Part shown: in pieces, positions 49,657 through 58,725 of the stretch
Position numbering within the stretch: the first letter of the stretch is position 1
How the letters are laid out: each line of letters opens with the position of its first letter
Origin: an uncultured Coriobacteriaceae bacterium
GTDB lineage: Bacteria; Actinomycetota; Coriobacteriia; Coriobacteriales; Atopobiaceae
NCBI GenBank assembly: GCA_902793465.1
Contig: CADBDT010000002.1
Span: 85,577-149,576 of the forward strand
Length of the DNA: 64,000 nt
Reading direction: 5' to 3'
Made by a program: the position numbers and the translations under genes
Notes under the pieces: model-generated
What the model was told of the DNA's origin: nothing
Databases searched by the model: none
What the model saw: only the letters and a program-made list of their open reading frames with translations

Positions 49657-51498
49657 CTAGCTCTTCACCGGCAGACCAAACGCCTTGATCTTAAAGTTGT
49701 CCACGACCGCAGGGCGCTCTTCTCCTTTAGCCTCGTACACGAGCGGCTGCTCGACAAGATCCACCCACCTGTTGTCGAGGAACACAAAGCTTTCGTTCTT
49801 GTTTACGACTGCCTTAGTATAGTATGGCAACTCCGCCTCGACCGCGTCGTTCTTGTCCACCTGCCTGTTCGCACATACTTCGTAGAGCGTCTTCCCGTCG
49901 CTCTGGTGCGTTGCCTCGCAAACCACCGAGAAGGTCTGCCCCTTGTTTATGCGCACGGACTGTGGCAGCTTTACGCGGTGGTACCCCCCGTATTTGAAGG
50001 TCTGTTCCACAGAGGCCACCTCCTTGCCGTCTTCCGGGCTCTTTGCACCTTTGTCGTTTAGGTACACCTTAAAGACCACCTTTGTGTTTGGCTCGGACGT
50101 TTGGGTGCTAACGCTGGCAAGGTCGAAGTCGGAGTCTTGCTCAAACGTGTTGGCCGTTGCCAGGCGGTCTTCGCTCAAGTTGTAGATAGGGTCTTCTATT
50201 GCGGGCATATAGTCGTATTGATTTGCAATTATATATTCGTCCTTGTCCAGGTCCGTATCGAAGGCCATCGTCTCCGCCTCGTCTAGGGACTGGTCGTAGT
50301 ACGAGCACCAAAAGTACCCCGTGTACTTGCCATCCTCGTTTACAATACCCCAATCCATCTTGTTTACCACGTTGCCCTTGTCGTCTGGGCCGGCATCGGA
50401 CTCTGAGCCCCAGCTGTTCTTTATGAGCCACGCTCCCGCCGCCGGAGGCCGGCTTTCCGCAAGGAAGTTGTCCACCGGATAATTGTCGTCCCAGCCAACT
50501 ATGCAAACGACATGATCGAGCTTGCTCCCGTCTCCCACATATTGAGCCCACGTGTCCTTGTTAATGTGCCCTTGGCCTCCATCATCCCCTAAGAGCATGA
50601 TGGAGACGGCGCGACCTGCCAGTATCTCCTCTTTTATGCTCCGTATGGCATCCATGTTGGTCTCTAGGTAGTTATTCTCCTCGTCGCGTTTGGTGGGTCT
50701 CGGAAGGGTGTTGGTGTCGGTGAGCACATAGCCGCCGTTTTCGCTTCGGGCGGACTGGCCGCCTTCCGTGACGGCAGGCAAAGACCAGTCGTCGTATTTT
50801 GAGTACTCGTCCAATTCGTTTGCTCCGTCAACAAGCTGCTTAACAAGCTCGTTAGCGTATTGCTCCTCCGACATGCCGTTGTTTTTTGCCACCTCGGCCA
50901 TGCTCGCACCTTTGTATTCCTCGTTGAAGGCCTTTATTGCATCCTCGCGGGCCACCTCTGGATGCTCCCGATAATACGCCGACGCAGTTATTGCGTTCTT
51001 TCCACGGTACGGACAGTCGGCTTCGGCCAAGGGGCCAACCGCAGACGCAAACAGGTTGCCGGTCATAAGGCGGATTCCACCAGTGTCGTACACGGCGTTG
51101 GGGTTGCTTGCGTCCATGAGATACATTCCCTCCCCCACCTGCGTGGGGTCATCCTCTTTTACGATGGCCTGCTCGGCGTACCACGTAAGGTGCTTCTCGG
51201 AGAGGTCTATGTCGTCAGCGGTCACCTTTCCCCCGGAAGCCGATATTATGGAGCTCTCTGCGGCGGCGATTCCACCAAACGCCCAGCACGAACTAAAGGG
51301 GCTCTGCTTCTTTACCGGCGTAACAAGGCCCTTTTCGCGCATGTCGTACTTTGCCGGAAGCTCCTGCTCCGACACGTTGGAGCCGCTTGCAGACCCTTGC
51401 GCACTGCCTCCCGCAGCGGAGCAGCCAACCAGAGGCACTATAGCTAGGGCGAGCAACAGGACCAATGCGGCTACCTGCACGTTACGTTTTCTTGTCAC
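49657..51498 (-). CDS. papain-like (C1) cysteine peptidase, lipoprotein
   Basis: A 613-residue exported lipoprotein: hydrophobic segment 9-22, lipobox PLVGC with Cys26, then a Ser/Gly-rich linker. The C1 peptidase domain has Q65 and C71 in KKQSPFSSCWAFG, the catalytic His in LDHVVCIVGWDDNY and Asn in WLIKNSWG. The C-terminal 200 residues are beta-rich (VFKVYLNDKGAKSPEDGKEV, GGYHRVKLPQSVRIN) and look like a lectin-like domain found in bacterial C1 peptidases. It probably digests peptides or host proteins at the cell surface. Confidence 0.9.
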   Translation of the reverse strand: MTRKRNVQVAALVLLLALAIVPLVGCSAAGGSAQGSASGSNVSEQELPAKYDMREKGLVTPVKKQSPFSSCWAFGGIAAAESSIISASGGKVTADDIDLSEKHLTWYAEQAIVKEDDPTQVGEGMYLMDASNPNAVYDTGGIRLMTGNLFASAVGPLAEADCPYRGKNAITASAYYREHPEVAREDAIKAFNEEYKGASMAEVAKNNGMSEEQYANELVKQLVDGANELDEYSKYDDWSLPAVTEGGQSARSENGGYVLTDTNTLPRPTKRDEENNYLETNMDAIRSIKEEILAGRAVSIMLLGDDGGQGHINKDTWAQYVGDGSKLDHVVCIVGWDDNYPVDNFLAESRPPAAGAWLIKNSWGSESDAGPDDKGNVVNKMDWGIVNEDGKYTGYFWCSYYDQSLDEAETMAFDTDLDKDEYIIANQYDYMPAIEDPIYNLSEDRLATANTFEQDSDFDLASVSTQTSEPNTKVVFKVYLNDKGAKSPEDGKEVASVEQTFKYGGYHRVKLPQSVRINKGQTFSVVCEATHQSDGKTLYEVCANRQVDKNDAVEAELPYYTKAVVNKNESFVFLDNRWVDLVEQPLVYEAKGEERPAVVDNFKIKAFGLPVKS

Positions 51499-51576
51499 AG
51501 GGGCTCCTCTATCCGTCGGCGGTGTTGCGCACTCCTAGATTATAAAACTATTCTCAGGAGGCGTACCAAGAGGCAC

Positions 51577-54423
51577 CTACGAATGCTCGGCCTCGTAAAT
51601 AAGCTCGCCGAGCGTCTCGCAGAGGTGCTCGGCCTCCACGGGCTTGGCCAGATGGGCGTTCATGCCTGCCTGAAGCGACTTTTGCACGTCCTCGTCGAAC
51701 GCGTTGGCTGTCAGCGCGATTATGGGAATCCGCTTGGCATCCTCGCGGTCGAGGTCTCGAATGGCCGCCGTCGCCTCCAGGCCGTCCATTATGGGCATGC
51801 GTATGTCCATAAGGACGGCATCGTAGGTACCCGGCTCGCTCTCCTGGAAGATCTCCAGGGCACGCTTGCCGTTTTCCGCATGGTCGCAGTCGATCTCCTC
51901 GATCTCCAGGAGGTCCATCATTATTTCGGCGTTTATCTCCATGTCCTCGGCCAGCAGCACGCGGCGTCCAGCAAGCTCGGCATGCTTCTTCTCCTTGAAG
52001 AGGCGCATGTTGTTGCGCCGTGCCACGCGCTCGAACTCGTCCACCACGTTCGACGCAAAGAGCGGTTTGGCCAAAAAGCCGTCCACTCCCGCCTCTATGG
52101 CCTGGCTCGCAATGTCGTCCCAATTGTATGCAATGAGGATTATTACGGTCGTCTCGCTGTCGTAGTGCTCGCGAACGGCACGCGACGTTTCGATTCCGTC
52201 CATGCCGGGCATGTTCCGGTCCATGAGCACGAGATTGTACGGCTCCTGCTTTATGTGCTGCACCTCCAGCATGCGCAGGGCCTCTTCTCCGCTCATGCTC
52301 ACGTCTGCACGAATGCCCGCCTGGTCGAGCACCATGCGAGCGTGCTCGGCGGCTATCTCCTCGTCGTCCACCACCAGCACGCGCAGGTCTCCCGGGTCCA
52401 CCGAGTCCTCGCGGGCCACGTCGCGAGCCTCGCAGTTGCCCAGCGTTACGACCACCGTAAACTTGGAGCCCACGCCCTTCTTGGACTCGACCTCTATCTC
52501 GCCGTTCATCATTTCCACGATGTTCTTTGTTATGGCCATGCCCAGGCCGGTGCTGCCGTACTTGTTCTTGCGGGTGCTGTCTTCCTGAGAGAAGGAGTCG
52601 AAGATCTTGGGAATGTAGTCTTCGTCCATTCCTATGCCCGTGTCCTCCACCGAGAACCTAAGGGTGGACTGACCCTCGAACACGGCGGTGCGCTCCACGC
52701 AAAACGTAACGCTGCCCGGCGCATCCGTAAACTTGACCGCATTGCTCAGGATGTTAAGGAGCACTTCCTTGAGCTTCATGTCGTCGCCAATGTAGTAGTC
52801 GTCCACCTGGCTTAGAATGCGGCACTCGAACGACAGGCCCTTTTCGCTGCACTGGCTCATTACCATGGTGTTTATCTGCTCCAGCATGCTGCTGAGCGAG
52901 AACTCCTCGCGCCTAAGCACCACGCGACCGCTCTCGATGCGGCTCATGTCCAGAATGTCGTTTATGAGCCCGAGGAGGTGATGCGCGCTGCTGCCCGTCT
53001 TCTCCAGGTATTCGCGCGTCTGGTCGCAAAGCGTCTGGTCTTGCAGCGCAAGGGTATTGAGGCCGATTATCGCGTTCATGGGCGTGCGAATCTCGTGGCT
53101 CATGTTGGAGAGGAACGCCGTCTTGGCCATGTTTGCCTCGTCCGCCATGGCGAGGGCCTCTGCCAGCGCCTCGTTCTTTGCAAGCGTCTCTCGCATCTCC
53201 TCGTCGATTACTGTGAGTCCGAGGCCTATGGCATGCACGACCCCGTCGTCGCGGTCCTTTGCCTTGCGGACGCCGGCCATGCGAATCATTTCGTAGTACT
53301 CGTTGCCGTTTCGCCGGGCCAAATAGCGATAGGCAATTATGTCCTTTTGCGCAAGCGCCTCGCGAATGGTGTCGGGCTCAATAAAGCGCTTGAAGCCCTC
53401 TCGATAGCCATCCACAACCATGTTGTTTGCATACCACGTAAAGCGCTCGAAGTAGTCGAAATGCACGCCCTCAGGAGTCTGGTCCTTGTCCGAAGGGTCG
53501 CCCCTGTAGCAAATGGCGTCGTTTTCGTCCAGGTTTACGTAGTATACGCTGCGATAGTCGGAGGCCATGGCGGTAATCATGTTGTTTGCCTGGGTGTTGG
53601 CATGGGTCGTGTACTTGCGCAGGTTGTCGCTAAGCACAGAGATTCTGTTGCTAAGCCCCTGCATTCCGTTGCCGTTATCTTCGGGAACGGGTGCCATCGT
53701 CGTTCCCTGCGTAAGCTCGCTCGTCATCTCGTCCATGTCGTTTGCGAGCTCGTCCAGGCTCTCGTTAATGGCCTCGAACTGCCTCGTATACTGCTTGCTA
53801 AGCACAAGCGTTATGGCAATGCCCACCGCAGAAAACAAAACGCACGCCACAACTACGATAAGGGTGTTCTTGTCTACCTGCGCTTCGTACCAGTCGGCGT
53901 CGAAGTCCGCCGCAACCACGCCGGCCACGTTGCCAGACGAGTCGAACACGGGGCTGTACGCGCTGTAGAAGTGGCCGTATTTGTCTGTGTAGGACACGTC
54001 GTCCACGGCCGCGGTGCCTCGAGCTGCCGTCTTGAGCGCCTCCGTAACATGGACGGACTCCCCGTACGCACTCGCATTCTGTTGCGCGGGGTCGATAACG
54101 AACATGAACGTTCCATCCTCGTTCGCACGAACCGTGTATATGAATTCAAGCCCTATGTTCTTCTCGAACGCGGAAAGCGTGTCGTATATCCTGTCGTAGT
54201 CCGGCGTGCCCCTGTGCTCGCCGTCCACCCTGGCAAGCGAGTCGCCATCCAACATGTCTGCAGAGGTGTTTGCGATGTCGAGCATGTGGTTGTCTATAAG
54301 GGTCTTCATGGCACTGTGGGACTGCTGGATTAGCAACGTACCCAGCAATACGCTTGTTATGAGCAGGAAAACGGTTACGGCCAGAACTGCGCGTACGCGT
54401 AAGCTCATTACCTTTTGAGCCAT
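51577..54423 (-). CDS. hybrid sensor histidine kinase with two receiver domains
   Basis: A protein of about 948 residues starting MAQKVMSLRV (GAAGGTG upstream). Two N-terminal membrane segments flank an extracytoplasmic Cache-like sensor (residues about 35-180). A cytoplasmic PAS-like region follows, then HisKA with SHEIRTPMNAIIG, the HATPase blocks (NILSNAVKFT, EDTGIGMDEDYIPKIFDSF, STGLGMAITKNIV), and two receiver domains with LVVDDEE/LMDRNMPGMDG and LLAEDMEIN/LMDIRMPIMDG, both with phospho-acceptor Asp. In the first receiver the usual switch Thr/Ala region reads ILIAYNWDD, which is atypical. No separate output regulator is adjacent. Confidence 0.92.
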   Translation of the reverse strand: MAQKVMSLRVRAVLAVTVFLLITSVLLGTLLIQQSHSAMKTLIDNHMLDIANTSADMLDGDSLARVDGEHRGTPDYDRIYDTLSAFEKNIGLEFIYTVRANEDGTFMFVIDPAQQNASAYGESVHVTEALKTAARGTAAVDDVSYTDKYGHFYSAYSPVFDSSGNVAGVVAADFDADWYEAQVDKNTLIVVVACVLFSAVGIAITLVLSKQYTRQFEAINESLDELANDMDEMTSELTQGTTMAPVPEDNGNGMQGLSNRISVLSDNLRKYTTHANTQANNMITAMASDYRSVYYVNLDENDAICYRGDPSDKDQTPEGVHFDYFERFTWYANNMVVDGYREGFKRFIEPDTIREALAQKDIIAYRYLARRNGNEYYEMIRMAGVRKAKDRDDGVVHAIGLGLTVIDEEMRETLAKNEALAEALAMADEANMAKTAFLSNMSHEIRTPMNAIIGLNTLALQDQTLCDQTREYLEKTGSSAHHLLGLINDILDMSRIESGRVVLRREEFSLSSMLEQINTMVMSQCSEKGLSFECRILSQVDDYYIGDDMKLKEVLLNILSNAVKFTDAPGSVTFCVERTAVFEGQSTLRFSVEDTGIGMDEDYIPKIFDSFSQEDSTRKNKYGSTGLGMAITKNIVEMMNGEIEVESKKGVGSKFTVVVTLGNCEARDVAREDSVDPGDLRVLVVDDEEIAAEHARMVLDQAGIRADVSMSGEEALRMLEVQHIKQEPYNLVLMDRNMPGMDGIETSRAVREHYDSETTVIILIAYNWDDIASQAIEAGVDGFLAKPLFASNVVDEFERVARRNNMRLFKEKKHAELAGRRVLLAEDMEINAEIMMDLLEIEEIDCDHAENGKRALEIFQESEPGTYDAVLMDIRMPIMDGLEATAAIRDLDREDAKRIPIIALTANAFDEDVQKSLQAGMNAHLAKPVEAEHLCETLGELIYEAEHS

Positions 54424-54544
54424 GGACACACCTTCTTTCATGCATATTTACATATATACTACCTGATTTATACGACCCTTGACTATCGCATCGGGTCACG
54501 AATCGGTGTGCATGGGCGTGCTTATTCATATTGTCCGAAAAAGG

Positions 54545-54650
54545 GGTGCCTTGAGGGGATACTCCCCTGCGGGTACATCGCGGATAGGCTCGCCCGCAAA
54601 GGAAGCCCCGCTCGCGATGTACCCGATGGGGAGTATCCCCTCAAGGCACC
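54545..54650 (-). terminator. class A palindromic element, copy 2
   Basis: Outer arms GGTGCCTTGAGGGGATA and TATCCCCTCAAGGCACC, inner CGGGTACATCGCG and CGCGATGTACCCG with one mismatch. It lies right after the zinc-ribbon gene, and on the minus strand is followed by CCCCTTTTTCGG, suiting a terminator. Confidence 0.85.
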
Positions 54651-54656
54651 TCTCCC

Positions 54657-55964
54657 CTATCCCTTGTTTAGCGGGCCCTCGCCAAAGTCGCTCAGGGTAA
54701 GGTTGAGGCCACCGATGTCGTAGTCGTTGGCGTCGGTTGCCACCTTTACGTTTTGCATGGACTCCAAAACGCGCTTTTTGGCACTGCGGTATGCGAAGAG
54801 CGCAGGTCCCACGATAAGGGCAAGCAATAAGGCAACATAGATCACAAACATAAATATGTTAGCCACGTTTCCGTCCGCAAATGCGGATCCGCTAAGTATG
54901 GAGCCAATTCGCTCGCTCATGCCGCCGACCCCAACGGCGCTGACGCCTATGCCATACACAAACGCGAAAAAGACGAGCTCGGCAAGAAGCACCTTACCCG
55001 CGTTCTTGAGCGCCTCGCGAGCTGCCGCGGTCTGCTTCTTTTTTTCGTCTACGGGAAAGTTTGCCGCCACCTTGCCCGTCTGCCCGTTAACGCCAACCAC
55101 GTACTTGTTTCCACCATACGATACCGCCAGGAGCCAGACGGGAAGAATTGCCTGCTCTATGTGGGAACAATCCACCACGGCGTTGTAGCGGTCGTAGTCG
55201 GGATAGCGCGGTTTGTATTCCTTGCCCACGGTCTCCAATGCCGCCTGGCAGGCCGAGTTGGCAGCGCGCCTTCTAACCCGCCGGCCAACCTCTTCTTGGT
55301 CAACCGTATAACGCTCGGCCATAAATCCCGGTATGTACTCCGTGGAAAACGGAACAAGGGCGTTGTAGTCATACGGCTCGATGGAGTCCATAACGTCGTC
55401 CGGCATCCGCTCCGAGCCGTCTGCGGGCACGCGTTGGAAGTCGTACGTCCCAACGCGATGGAGATGGTACTCGTAGCTTACCTTGTCTTTCTTTTGATAC
55501 CCAATGTACGTAAAGTCGAAGTCAACGACTCCGCCCTGCAGCCAAAATGGCACGTACGTGCCCAAAACGGAAATTACGCGGGCATTGGCCACAAAGTCGT
55601 CGGGCAGGTACTTCTTTTCTGCCACGACCTTGTCGTAGCAGTCGATTGCCTGCTGCTTGGTAACAGAGAAGGGAATTACGAGGTCGGGCTTAAAGCTCCC
55701 CTCAAAGCGATGCGCCGCTATCTCGTTGTTGCCGCAGTACGGGCACGTGTCTGCCACAATAAAGTCGTCGGTCATAAGCTGGGCGCCGCATTCCGGGCAA
55801 AGGTATCCCAAGAGGCCGGTGCTTACCTGCTTGGACTCCCTGACGTCAGACTCAAACGTGTTGCCGCACCACATGCACGCCAGATGGCCTGCCTTGGCGT
55901 CGTACCTAAGCGCTCCGCCACACGACGGGCACTTGTATACCAAAACCTTAGAGCGCTCTTCCAT
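54657..55964 (-). CDS. zinc-ribbon membrane protein of unknown function
   Basis: A 435-residue protein with TFIIB-like zinc-ribbon pairs near the start (CPSCGG with CMWC, then CPECGA with CPYC), a middle soluble region (VPFWLQGGVVDFDFTYIGY, YVVGVNGQTGKVAANFP), and two membrane segments at about 335-360 and 385-410. Proteins with this layout are widespread in Firmicutes and Actinobacteria and often annotated only as TFIIB-type zinc-ribbon proteins; the function is unknown. The KQQAIDCYDKVVAEK and WLLAVSY blocks are typical. It is the last gene before the class A element. Confidence 0.8.
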   Translation of the reverse strand: MEERSKVLVYKCPSCGGALRYDAKAGHLACMWCGNTFESDVRESKQVSTGLLGYLCPECGAQLMTDDFIVADTCPYCGNNEIAAHRFEGSFKPDLVIPFSVTKQQAIDCYDKVVAEKKYLPDDFVANARVISVLGTYVPFWLQGGVVDFDFTYIGYQKKDKVSYEYHLHRVGTYDFQRVPADGSERMPDDVMDSIEPYDYNALVPFSTEYIPGFMAERYTVDQEEVGRRVRRRAANSACQAALETVGKEYKPRYPDYDRYNAVVDCSHIEQAILPVWLLAVSYGGNKYVVGVNGQTGKVAANFPVDEKKKQTAAAREALKNAGKVLLAELVFFAFVYGIGVSAVGVGGMSERIGSILSGSAFADGNVANIFMFVIYVALLLALIVGPALFAYRSAKKRVLESMQNVKVATDANDYDIGGLNLTLSDFGEGPLNKG

Positions 55965-56059
55965 CGTTCGCCCATCTCTCTCTTACAAACAAGGCCTCAC
56001 AACAAAAAGAATAGCGCATGCTCCACCGCTGGCGGGGCACTCGCCAAATGGCGGCGTGT

Positions 56060-56145
56060 GTCCCCCTATCAAGGGGGGCACCTCTCAAGGGGGGTACTCC
56101 CTTTTGGTTGGCACCTCTCAAGGGGGGTACTCCCTTTTGGTTGGT
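56060..56145. repeat. class B repeat, two tandem 33-bp units
   Basis: CACCTCTCAAGGGGGGTACT begins at 56079 and again at 56112, a 33-bp period, each followed by CCCTTTTGGTTGG; a further partial unit precedes them. The arms differ slightly from the other class B copies. It lies between the zinc-ribbon gene and the GGDEF gene. Confidence 0.75.
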
Positions 56146-56149
56146 CGCC

Positions 56150-58417
56150 TTATGACCGGCGGGCCTGCTTGTGGCCGCGCTTCATCTGGTACAGGCGCTC
56201 GTCCGCCTTTATAAGCAGCTCGGGCATCCTCCCCATAAAGCCGTCGTCAATTTGGGACGTGGCCCACCCCACGGATATGGACAGGACGAACTCGACGTCA
56301 TGCGTCTTGTTGTAGTCCTCCATTGCGTCCGCTATGCGGTCCGCGAGCGCCTGCGCATCGGCTTCGTCCGCAACCATAAACGCGCAGAACTCGTCGCCGC
56401 CAAGCCGTGCCAGAAGCGCATGCTCGGGAACGCATGCCGTAAGTATGCGCGCCGTCTCGCGTATGGCCTCGTCGCCAACGTCGTGGCCCAAGGTGTCGTT
56501 TATGTACTTTAGGCCGTCGAGGTCCATGTACATTACCGTGGCGGGACGGCCCTCGTTCTTGCTTACGTCGTGGGAGAGCAGGAGCTTTATTCCTCGCCTA
56601 TTCAGGAGCCCGGTTAGCTCGTCGTGCTGCGACTGCTGCTCCAGCTGCAGGTTGTGCTGATTCAAGAGCTGGTTGAGCTCCCGCTCGTTTGCAATCATCT
56701 GCAGGTGCTTAAGCGCGCAGCCCAAATTGAGCAGCGCCATTAGCTGGCCATGGCTGTTAAGGCCGTCGTCCTTGAGCACCGCTATTCCCAGCAATTCGTT
56801 GCCGGCCATTACGCCACCCACGGTGCACGAGCTGGTGGTGCCATAGCCGTCGAGCGCATGCCCCAAAAGCTTCTGCAGGACTATTGGCTCCGAATCCAGG
56901 AGCATCTGTATGTTTCCCCGCGTCAGCGTTCCGAGCGGATGCACGCTGTCGGAGAGCGCAAACGCCCTGGCCCCAATAAACTCCATTGGCTCGGGAAGGA
57001 GGTACAAATCCGCAGACGCCACACCCAGGCGTTCAAACTCCCCAAGGATGAGCTGGTATGCCTTGGCGGGATCTGCATCCTCGCGCAGGGCGTCGTCCAC
57101 CATGTGAAATATTATCCACTCGCGCTTGTCCCTGTTTAGGCTGTTGGTCTGTACGGAGCTGTTGAGCAGTCGGGCAACCCTTAGGTGGAGGTGCGAGATC
57201 TGGTCTATGACCCAGCTTGCGTCCTCCCCTTTGGACTCTTCCAAAAGCGCCTCGAGGAGCGTAATGGCCACGGTGTGAAACCCCTCAAGCGACAAGAACT
57301 CGCTGTAGTCCTGCTCAAAGAGCACAGAAAGGTCGTGTGACGAGAACAGCGATATTTCCTCTTGGGGGTCTGCAAGATGCGCAAGATAGCTGGCCTGCAC
57401 CTTGCTCACAAAGGCCTTTACGTGGGACCGGAAGTCGCTTGTTACACGCGGTCCGGCCATGGAGATGGTGGAATTCATAAGTATTGATACGAACTCGTCT
57501 GCCGGGAACGGCTTTTGGCGAAGGAGCTCGCGAAAGCGCATGGCCCTGTTCTCGCTGCCTTCCCCACACGACCCGCGAGCAATAAACCTGCTTGATATAA
57601 CGCGCTCCTCCTGCTCGAGCCCCTCGCACAGACGCAGCGCCTCGCGCGCAGCCATGCATCCGTAGTCGTAGCTCGTCATATGCACGGTAGACAGGGGCGG
57701 ATCCATGTGGGCAGACCGCACGTTGTCGTCAAAGCCCGTAACTGCCACGTCCACGCCAACCACCAGCTTGCGCTCGTGAAGCACCGAATAGGTTGTATAG
57801 GCTATGAGGTCGCATGCGCACGCGATTGCCTCCACGTCGGGATTCGCGTCCAAGAGATCCCGTATAACATCCGCACAGTCGCCGCCAAAGTCGCCACGCG
57901 CAAACAGCCGGTCCGGCGTGTCGAGTCCATGAGATTGCATCTCCTCAAAGTAGATGGTCTCCCGCTCGCGCGCTCCCCTGCTGGATTCGGGCCCGCTTAC
58001 AAAGGCGATCTTCGTAAACCCGCAGTCCTCAATAAGGTGGCGCATGCACTCGCGCATGCCAGGCTCGTTGTTTTTGGTAACGCAGCGGAATCCCTCCACC
58101 TCTCGCTCCAGTACAAGGGTGCGCCGCGGATCCATTATCTGTAGCAGCCCCATGGCCTTCTGGTTGTTGCCGGAAAGGTTTGCAGTCATGCATCCCACGG
58201 GGACGATGGTCGCATCCAGGTCCAGACGCACCGCAATCTCGCAGGCTACGCGCAGGTAGGCCTCGGCATTCGCCAGCGTGTGGTATGGAATGAGGTCGGC
58301 AATGGAAACCAGCGTGTGTCCCGCCTCCTCCAGCGTGTTTTGCACGCCAAGGCGCAGCGACCGCGGGTAGTCTATGTGAGAATGCGCGGCTATAAGCCCT
58401 ATGCGATACGTACTCAC
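56150..58417 (-). CDS. LacI-type sensor fused to a GGDEF diguanylate cyclase
   Basis: A 755-residue protein. The first 290 residues match the sugar-binding domain of LacI/GalR regulators (YRIGLIAAHSHIDYPRSLRLG, TKIAFVSGPESSRGA, VDVAVTGFDDN), but there is no HTH and no signal peptide, so it senses a cytoplasmic ligand. A middle region has helical signalling segments and a GAF-like part. The C-terminal GGDEF domain is complete (DELTGLLNRRG, MDLDGLKYINDTLGHDVGDE, ARLGGDEFCAF), so it should make cyclic di-GMP. I use the GTG at 58417, five bases after GGAGG. Confidence 0.87.
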   Translation of the reverse strand: MSTYRIGLIAAHSHIDYPRSLRLGVQNTLEEAGHTLVSIADLIPYHTLANAEAYLRVACEIAVRLDLDATIVPVGCMTANLSGNNQKAMGLLQIMDPRRTLVLEREVEGFRCVTKNNEPGMRECMRHLIEDCGFTKIAFVSGPESSRGARERETIYFEEMQSHGLDTPDRLFARGDFGGDCADVIRDLLDANPDVEAIACACDLIAYTTYSVLHERKLVVGVDVAVTGFDDNVRSAHMDPPLSTVHMTSYDYGCMAAREALRLCEGLEQEERVISSRFIARGSCGEGSENRAMRFRELLRQKPFPADEFVSILMNSTISMAGPRVTSDFRSHVKAFVSKVQASYLAHLADPQEEISLFSSHDLSVLFEQDYSEFLSLEGFHTVAITLLEALLEESKGEDASWVIDQISHLHLRVARLLNSSVQTNSLNRDKREWIIFHMVDDALREDADPAKAYQLILGEFERLGVASADLYLLPEPMEFIGARAFALSDSVHPLGTLTRGNIQMLLDSEPIVLQKLLGHALDGYGTTSSCTVGGVMAGNELLGIAVLKDDGLNSHGQLMALLNLGCALKHLQMIANERELNQLLNQHNLQLEQQSQHDELTGLLNRRGIKLLLSHDVSKNEGRPATVMYMDLDGLKYINDTLGHDVGDEAIRETARILTACVPEHALLARLGGDEFCAFMVADEADAQALADRIADAMEDYNKTHDVEFVLSISVGWATSQIDDGFMGRMPELLIKADERLYQMKRGHKQARRS

Positions 58418-58510
58418 GCGCACCTCCAAGCAAGGTTGTAAGCCTACTTAATGATTAGTATATGAGACAAGAGACGCATTATTGCAGCGAACCGTAAAAG
58501 GTAGGTAGGT

Positions 58511-58609
58511 ACCAATCAAGAGGGGTACTCCCCCTTGAGAGGTACCAATCAAGAGGGGTACTCCCCCTTGAGAGGTACCAATCAAGAGGGGTACTCCCCC
58601 TTGATTGGT
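58511..58609. repeat. class B repeat, three tandem 33-bp units
   Basis: Three units begin ACCAATCAAGAGGGG at 58511, 58544 and 58577; the last ends TTGATTGGT and is itself a palindrome. The array lies 110 bases upstream of the OPT transporter gene, possibly overlapping its promoter region. Confidence 0.85.
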
Positions 58610-58725
58610 CTAGTGTTACACCCATATGAACACAGATGAGCACGGTCCTCGTTCATCTATACTTTAGCAACCTAAGTCGTGTCTTGGCCTTCTAGGGCCC
58701 AAGACGAACACGCGAAAGGATGCGA

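Noticed and set aside
58511..58609. CRISPR reading of the three 33-bp units
   Set aside because: The units are contiguous with no spacers and the same unit occurs singly and inverted elsewhere.
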